Assembly (NCBI GenBank): GCA_951217055.1
Contig: OX578276.1
Span: 117,498,979 to 117,562,978 of the forward strand
DNA length: 64,000 nt
Direction of reading: 5' to 3'
DNA from: Gerris lacustris
Lineage: Eukaryota; Arthropoda; Insecta; Hemiptera; Gerridae
Positions 57,651 to 64,000 of this stretch are shown here, piece by piece (within the stretch, counting starts at the first letter, position 1; each line of letters begins with the position of its first letter). The notes under the pieces are model-generated. The model saw only the letters and a list, made by a program, of their open reading frames with translations, had not been told where the DNA came from and searched no databases. Position numbers and translations under genes: made by a program.

Positions 57651-58440
57651 ATGTATATATATTTGTATAAATGTTTACTGATACAGTACAGAAGTAGTTT
57701 TTACACCTAATGTAAAAGTAGTCCGGGAGAATTTTATTAATGTACAGCAATACAGTGCAGTGTAACTGGATTTGTTTCCAGAGAGATTCCTAAAAACGTT
57801 TTAAACTAATCATGGTCGGGACTTGAGGAGAAGGGGGTTAATCGGCCTAACCTCCATTTGTTAAGGGTTGAAAAATAAACGAGGTAAGGTAAGGGAAGGG
57901 TTGAAGGTGATTTAACATGAGTCAGATTGAGGTAAGAACCTTGACCCTGATATATTAGAGGCTATTCAAGGGTCAAACAGCCTCAATACTCCTTAGTCTT
58001 ACCACCTTTAATACTGGCTTATAATTCAAATCTCCCTTCTTTATCAACTCTGGTAAAATTACGATCATTTATACCACAATCTTACACCCTGCCTTTTACT
58101 TCCAGTTACACTTTAAGAAGGGAAAAAATTGCTCCAAGTTGAGAACGACAGATAGGAAAGTAAACGTGGGATTTTCAATTCTTGTATACAAAAATTAATC
58201 TTTCGATAAGATTAAACTTGACCTTCCTAGTCAGAATACTAGCTTATTACGATCTTATAAATTCAGCTCTTTTTGTTTTTCCCCTTGAGTAGGTTCCAAA
58301 AATGAAATATCTAACCTGAAAATTATTACTGCTTCTCTTCTTTCCATGAGTTCTCGTTACACCTGAGACTAAAGAGTGGATTCCAGCTTTTTCTTCTGTG
58401 TCGGATGGTAATGTGACGCTGTATTGAGGTACCTATCTGT
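57651..58440. other. Intergenic DNA, nothing recognised
   Basis: The first bases continue the TA-rich sequence into which the gypsy element inserted. No gene or repeat is identified. Confidence 0.4.
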
Positions 58441-58454
58441 ATGAGTGGGCTTCC

Positions 58455-59185
58455 TGTAGACGACGTGTCCTTGAGTTCTGTTGGTCTTCTTCTTCATGAT
58501 TCATGAAAGAAGACACACGGAGAACAATGCTCCGCGAAGAGATCATCGAGGAACGCACCTCACCAGAAAGAACAGAAGACCCAACAGAAGGCTTATCTCC
58601 CGTGCTTCGAAGGGACGGCGGATATGATAAGCAGGATTCTCAGAAAAAACGGCATTAAGACTACATTTAACGTCTACATGACCACCAGAGACCTCCTAAA
58701 TTCGCTGAAAGATCACCTTCATCTCAAAACATGCGGTGTATACCAAATCCCCTGTAGTTGCGGCTAAAACTATTACATCACCATCCAACACACAAGAAAG
58801 CTGTCCTGTCCACCACTCATCTTTAGTCTCAAGGGATTCCAGGTGTGACTCTTGGAAAGAAGGGTCGCAGTACCTCAAGTCAGCCTTAGTTAAGAATAGC
58901 TTTAAGAAAGAAGCTATACTGAGAATCATCCGCCGCGCCGGCTTAAAACATCACCCACTCAACAAAGGAACACCGACGAAGGTAGCACCAGCACCTGCTC
59001 AATTGCATCATCCCGACTCAAGGAACCCCCGGAAATCCAGATACAATCTACGTTTCTACTAAAGCAGTATACATACGCCGTATAGTATATCTTGTTGTTA
59101 CTTCAAGTTAACATCAGGAATCACGATGCAACACACCCCTGAAGATGCTTCCAGTAGCGCAAGTGAAATTTGGATTTCATTGTAA
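58455..59185 (+). pseudogene. Penelope-like element: GIY-YIG endonuclease region and 3' tail
   Basis: SRILRKNGIKTTFNVYMTT, then LLNSLKDHLHLKTCGVYQIP and CSCG-stop-NYYI (58640-58780) match the RT-to-endonuclease linker and the GVY...NYYI core of GIY-YIG in Penelope elements. A second frame continues with SLVSRDSRCDSW, KSALVKNSFKKEAILRIIRR and a basic C-terminus to 59062. The tail contains CCTGAAGATGCTTCC ... GTGAAAT (59138-59170), a stem-loop common at the ends of these elements. Stops and shifts make it inactive. RT fingers and palm are not visible. Confidence 0.8.
59138..59170 (+). other. CTGANGA-stem-GAAA motif in the Penelope tail
   Basis: CTGAAGA, a short stem with CTT/AAG, then TGAAAT. 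This could be the conserved strand of a hammerhead ribozyme, which is known from Penelope elements, but I cannot fold all three helices by eye. Confidence 0.35.
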
Positions 59186-62004
59186 AACCAAACTATTATT
59201 AGGATCACCAATAATTTTCATAGGGCCTCTATAGTACCATCCAAACATCGTTTCCACTAATAGGTACTACTTGGAAGAATACTCTCATATTTCCTTGTCC
59301 TTGTTCTGAAATAAATTACTTAAACCGTGTCTAGACTGTCAAACCGAACAGAGGAAACGAGCGGAAGCACTGGTCTCAGCGCATGCCCAGTCTAAAGTGC
59401 ACCTGCGCATCTCAGACTGGACATGCGCAATTTTTTTTGTCTGTTAATAATTTTACCCCAACTGGATGATGATGATTCTTATGGACTCGAAGTCGCAATA
59501 AGAAACATTTTTTTATCCCAAAATACTATCCATAATGGAAAAAATAATACTGAAAGTAAAGAGACGCCAAAATAGAAATGTAAACAATTTAAACCTTGGC
59601 CTTCTGCGCAGGTCGTAATACTTGTACTCAAAGAGTTTCTGTTTTATACAGTTAACTGCTTTCACAGTTCTAGGACAGTCTCAGAACCGCTCCAGTTTTT
59701 GTTGGAACATGTAGAACTGTGCGAGAAGCATTTTGAAACGGCCTTTTGGCAGCGCGCATGGTCCGCGCAGTTCTAGAACTCTCCGAGGCTCTGTTAGAAC
59801 AAATTAGAATCGTTAAAAGCCGGCCTAGTTAAATAATTGTTGTTTTTGGTGGGGATGTATGCCTTATTACAATAAAATATATTTGATACTCGTACTAAAC
59901 TAGGGTATCTGCACTACTTGCACCTACCTATTTCTGTCCGATAAAATTGTCCGATTTAATTGCATTTTTTTTTAATTTTCAAAACGATCCCGGTTGTAGC
60001 ATCTCGATACATTTAATTAATTTTTTTTTTTAAATAGAATACCGTAAAGTGTCACTTCCAAGTAAAATGGAGGAAGATGATAATTAGTTTAGGTTCAGGT
60101 TTGTACTTTTCGACTGTTTAATCTTTAAGAAAACTAAAAGAGAAAAAAGAGGTAATAAGATTATGTTTGTTTGTTTATGTTTTTATTCTAGTAGATTATT
60201 TGTTTTTAACCCGGCGGATTGTTCTACAGAATTGATCAGAGGTTTGTTTGGATGGACTTCACTCGGCATCTCATCGTTTAACTACGCATACGGCGTAAGG
60301 TCGGGCCAGTCTGGAGAGACCCGCTTAACCGAGTAGATCAGCTTAAGTGTCATATCATAGCTCTACGTTCATCTGCCTTCTTAAGAGCCCAACTTGGTGT
60401 GCCAGTTAGGACTCTTGCAGCAAAGGTTTCAGCAAGGACGTAGCCTTGCAGTAAAATTTGTGTGGTGCGCAGTTGTTTGCAGCCGAACATCGCCGAGCTT
60501 CTACAACACCATCACTGCCGCGCTACATCACCGCCTCTATCAATTTTGTTATGTCCAAGTCCACCGGTATTTATTACTTAAGTTTTTTTTATTATTTATA
60601 CAGCCATTATTTCTTTTTAATACAGTCTACTTAATTTACTTTATATATTTTTGTTCTCATGATTAACCAGCAGTAAAGATCATTTATTTTTTATATAGGG
60701 TTTTTTTTTATGTTGGAATCACCCGACTTAGATCAAAGTTTTCCTTTTCCTTTTTTTAACGATCTAAACTTACGAGTTTTCAACATAGTATTTTTGGTCC
60801 TTTGGACCGGATATGTTTCAATTTGTATTCATTTAAGTTTCTTAATTTATTGGTGGACAATTATTCTTAATAATTATATTTTGGACTTTTAATATTTTAC
60901 AAATTTATTTATTTTGCGGATGCAATTACCAGATTTCTTCTTATTTAAACAAAAATTATTTGGAATAAATATAACGTTAATTTATATAATTTAACCTTTT
61001 GCAAGGTAGTTATCTTAGAAATTATTCTTAATTAAATAGGAATTCATTCATTTCCCTATACCTTTTGCGAATTTATGTTTTTAAATTAATTTTAATTTAA
61101 AATTAACATTTTTTTATTTAAAATTAATAGATGTATAATAATTTAGGAGTAAATTATTTTCTAATAGTATTTCTTATTATTTAAAAAATGAAATATAATA
61201 AATGTTTTAATCGTTTTACTTAATTCTTTAGTATATATTTACGTTTTTTGATTAAAATCTTTTTGTTGGATAACTGTGGTTTATAAGTTGAATTCTACCT
61301 TTAAGAAGACTTACGGAAAATTAATTATTGTAATTAGTTTTTTTTATTTAGTTACTGGTTACTTTCTTACACTTTAAATTAATAATTTAATTATATTGGC
61401 TGGTATAATAATTTTCAACTTCCACTTCTTAATAACTATTATGTACATTAATTTAATTTAACTTGTACTCTTTATGCTCTTTTATTTTCTTCTTGAATAA
61501 TAACATAATAATTATATACAATGAATATTATTTTATATATGAATTTTTATTGTGCATTTATGTATAGGTATATTGTTTATTTGTAAGCCGAACATATTGA
61601 CCTAATTAATTATTTTTTTATTGAAATTATTTCTTTATGGGAAACAAGTTATTTTTTAGAAAACCTTCGTTTAAATTGGCTTTAGTTATTTTTAATTTTA
61701 ATTTGAGCAGTCTTGCTAACTGTTTTCAATTTCTATTTATTTGTGAATAATTTAATTTTAAAACTGTGATTCAGTTAATGTATAATCGGACCTTTGGCCG
61801 CCTAAACTAATTTACCTAATTAGTTCTTTTTCTTTCTTGAAGATTTGTTTAATTTATTATTTATATATAAATTCCTTTTCTCTAGGGTTTCACTTAGTCT
61901 TTTTATTTGATTTTTTGAATTTGAATTTTTTATTTTAATCATACTGAATTATGATAATTTTTTTTGGACAAAATTCTTTCTTTATTTTGTAATATTAAAG
62001 TAAG
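59186..62004. other. Intergenic DNA leading into the BEL/Pao element
   Basis: Contains a GCGCATGCCCAGTCT...AGACTGGACATGCGC inverted repeat at 59379-59428. 60180-60560 is richer in G+C, 60900-61990 is strongly AT-rich. The 5' LTR and leader of the BEL/Pao element must lie somewhere here, but I cannot place them, because the other LTR is outside the window. TGGTGTGCCAGTTAGG at 60395 is a weak primer-site candidate. Confidence 0.35.
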
Positions 62005-63586
62005 ATGGGTCCCAAAGTGGATACTGAAAGTGAGGCTAGAGAAAGAGATAAGTTAGTGGAATTAATTGATGAAGCTAATGATTTAGCTAAATGACATTCG
62101 AGAAACAGTAGAGCTAGGTTCTAGTGCTATCGGTCCTGATTTTGACCAGAAGAAGGTTAATTTATTTAAAGCTCGACTCTCACGTTTAGATGCTACTTTC
62201 GAAAAATTTACCAAATTTTGTTACGAAGCTAAACGTTATGCACGTCATTTAAAGGACGAGTCTGCGGGTCAAGAACTCCGATTATTAAATGACGAGATTA
62301 GACGTCTTTATTACGACGCTTTGGCCTTACACATGCCCGAGGCAGAAACTTCTAAGTTGGACACTTCTAATACTTTTTTTAACACACGCACTTTAAAACT
62401 CCCAGTCATAAACTTACCGAATTTCGACGGGGATATATCTAAGTGGTCTTCCTTTAAAGACACGTTTGTTTCACTTATTCACGAGAATAAAGAATTGACT
62501 GCGGTACAAAAATTTCATTATTTAAAATCTTCTTTGAGCAGTGTGGCTCATCAGACCATTTCAGCGATTTCTATAACTGATATAGGGTATCCTCAAGCTT
62601 GGGAAACGCTGACAAAGAAATTCGACAACAAACGCGTACAAGCGGCGAACTGTCTTTCAAAAATATTTAATTATAGTCCGATCGGACGAGCTAATCTTAG
62701 CGTGTTACAAGAGTTTTCTAGTAATGTTATAGAAAACGCAATACTGTTTAAAAATTTAAATATTGTTGATGGTGTAGGTTTTATACTTATGACTTTCGCT
62801 TTAAGGTTATTGGACCATCGAACTAGAGAGAAGTTCGAAACTGAACACTTAGGAAAACCTGATATTCCTACTTTTAATGACTTTACCGAATTTATTCACA
62901 ATCAGGTTAATTTGCATCAAGCTGAATTTATTAGTTTGGGTCATAAGGATAAGAACGAAGGGTTTACACCTGTAAAAGGACCTAAAACACCTAGAAAGGT
63001 CTTAATTTCTACAGAGTCAACTTCACCTAATGACTGTCTTTGCCCATTATGTAAACGTAAACATCGATTGCATCGATGTCCTGTATTTTTAAAATTAACA
63101 CCGAGACAGAGATTTGACAAATTAAGATCTCTTGATTGCCGAATTTGTATGAATTGTTTTAAAGAAAACCACGTTCGGAATAACTGTCCATCTGATATAA
63201 GATGTCGGGTATGTACTTTGGACCATCATAGTTTACTTCATTTTTCTACAAAAAAGAGGACTGATAATGATATAACACCTGAACCTAAATCTCCACCAAA
63301 CAAACTAAAATTAAAAAATGGTAGTCAAGTACCGAAAACCTACAGCGTGAGCGCTTCGACCTCTGCCGGTTTTAATAATGAACAACAAACACCCGCCACT
63401 GCCTTTTCTCATTGTGCCATTGGCGAATCTTATGTACTACTTGGTACAGCTATAGGACGAGTACAAGACTGTAGCGGAACTTATCAAAATGTCCGAATAC
63501 TAATTGATAATGGGGCACAGCGTTCATTTATTACCTCAGTGCGAAAAAATTGGGACTTAAGTTATTTCGGAACTCTCAAGTTTTAA
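62005..63586 (+). pseudogene. BEL/Pao gag with zinc knuckles (one frame change near 62088)
   Basis: The first frame opens at the ATG at 62005 (MGPKVDTESEARERDKL), stops at 62090, and continues one frame over (NDIRETVELGSSAIGPDFDQ) without further stops to 63586. The BEL/Pao gag core LPVINLPNFDGDISKWSSFK and QKFHYLKSSLSSVAHQTI lies at about 62396-62560. Knuckles: CPLCKRKHRLHRC, CRICMNCFKENHVRNNC and CRVCTLDHHSLLH (63035-63240). The frame ends in the protease (LIDNGAQRSFIT) with out-of-family residues, so a second frame change lies near 63540. It differs from the minus-strand BEL/Pao in sequence and therefore represents another family. Confidence 0.88.
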
Positions 63587-64000
63587 GTGGGTTTGGTAAC
63601 CAACCAATTCAAGGTGGTAAACATCAGGCGACTTGTAGAATAGTCCCTCAACGATCTCGATCTCCGGAAGTTCTCTTAACAACTGTGGTTACTCAAGTGA
63701 TAACAGGTCCTATGCCGATGACGTCAGTACCACAATTTAAAGAATTATTTCGTGACTTAACTTTAGCAGATCAATCATTTTGGAAGTCCAGAGAAGTTGA
63801 CATTTTGATCGGAGCCGATGGTTTCGGCTTAATTTGTAACGGAAACATTCAACGAACCTGTGATAGTGGACCTTATGCACTAAAAACTATTTTTGGTTGG
63901 GTAGTTATGGGACCCACGTGTCCTGGCTCCACATGTGATTCGGTAGCGTTATTGACATCACTTTCATCTGCACCTACACCTTTAGAAAATCTTTTACAAA
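63545..64000 (+). pseudogene. BEL/Pao pol: protease continuation, cut by the window edge
   Basis: From about 63545 one frame stays open to the edge: KKLGLKLFRNSQVLSGFG, then VDILIGADGFGLICNGNIQ and LKTIFGWVVMGP. The last two are the GAD and GWVVMG blocks of BEL/Pao (A17-type) proteases; the catalytic DNG block lies in the preceding frame. The reverse transcriptase would follow to the right of the window. Confidence 0.88.

Overview
This window looks like repeat-dense intergenic DNA from an animal nuclear genome, most likely an arthropod and perhaps an insect. The evidence is AT-rich sequence, long (TA)n arrays, one 200-base assembly gap, no operons or bacterial signals, and a varied metazoan transposon content: BEL/Pao and Ty3/gypsy LTR elements, Jockey-, CR1-, RTE- and I/R1-like LINEs, Penelope, a Helitron, hAT and TIR elements, and MITEs. 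I recognise no host protein-coding gene and no canonical tRNA or rRNA gene. The species cannot be named from the sequence alone.

Layout. 1-1.2 kb: two broken transposon gene tails, one from a Cys-rich integrase-type protein and one hAT, around a (TA)n array. 3.2-6.6 kb: dispersed repeats and a 1.16-kb element with ~250-bp inverted ends. 8.5-9.7 kb: a decayed Jockey-type reverse transcriptase. 14.2-15.5 kb: two MITEs, one ending in a ~40-bp stem hairpin. 16.8-20.1 kb: a rearranged minus-strand BEL/Pao element between 299-bp direct repeats. 25.0-27.3 kb: an RTE-like scrap, then a Helitron with both termini recognisable and a GC-rich TIR element nested inside. 28.6 kb: a PHD-finger LINE ORF1 remnant. 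29.4-31.9 kb: a hAT element with a perfect 8-bp target duplication, enlarged by nested repeats and containing the gap. 33.0-33.9 kb: two tRNA-like repeats. 35.4-37.4 kb: a layered nest holding a MITE and a repeat with a 5S rRNA-like segment. 37.7-39.7 kb: a 2.05-kb TIR element studded with a 15-bp motif. 41.7-49.6 kb: several broken LINEs, one set arranged head to head. 51.6-52.97 kb: a long (TA)n array and a 1.05-kb TIR element.

53.0-57.6 kb holds the youngest feature, a Ty3/gypsy element with 167-bp LTRs identical by eye and a 5-bp target duplication. Its pol frame is broken once between reverse transcriptase and RNase H. 58.4-59.2 kb is a Penelope (GIY-YIG) remnant. From 62.0 kb to the window edge runs a second, plus-strand BEL/Pao element.

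Most protein similarities are recognised by family motifs read by eye, without database searches. Many pseudogene edges are approximate. The most notable observations are the motif-studded TIR element, the 5S-derived repeat, the GC-rich fold-back inside the Helitron, the datable nested insertions, and stem-loops resembling hammerhead cores next to Penelope-like tails.
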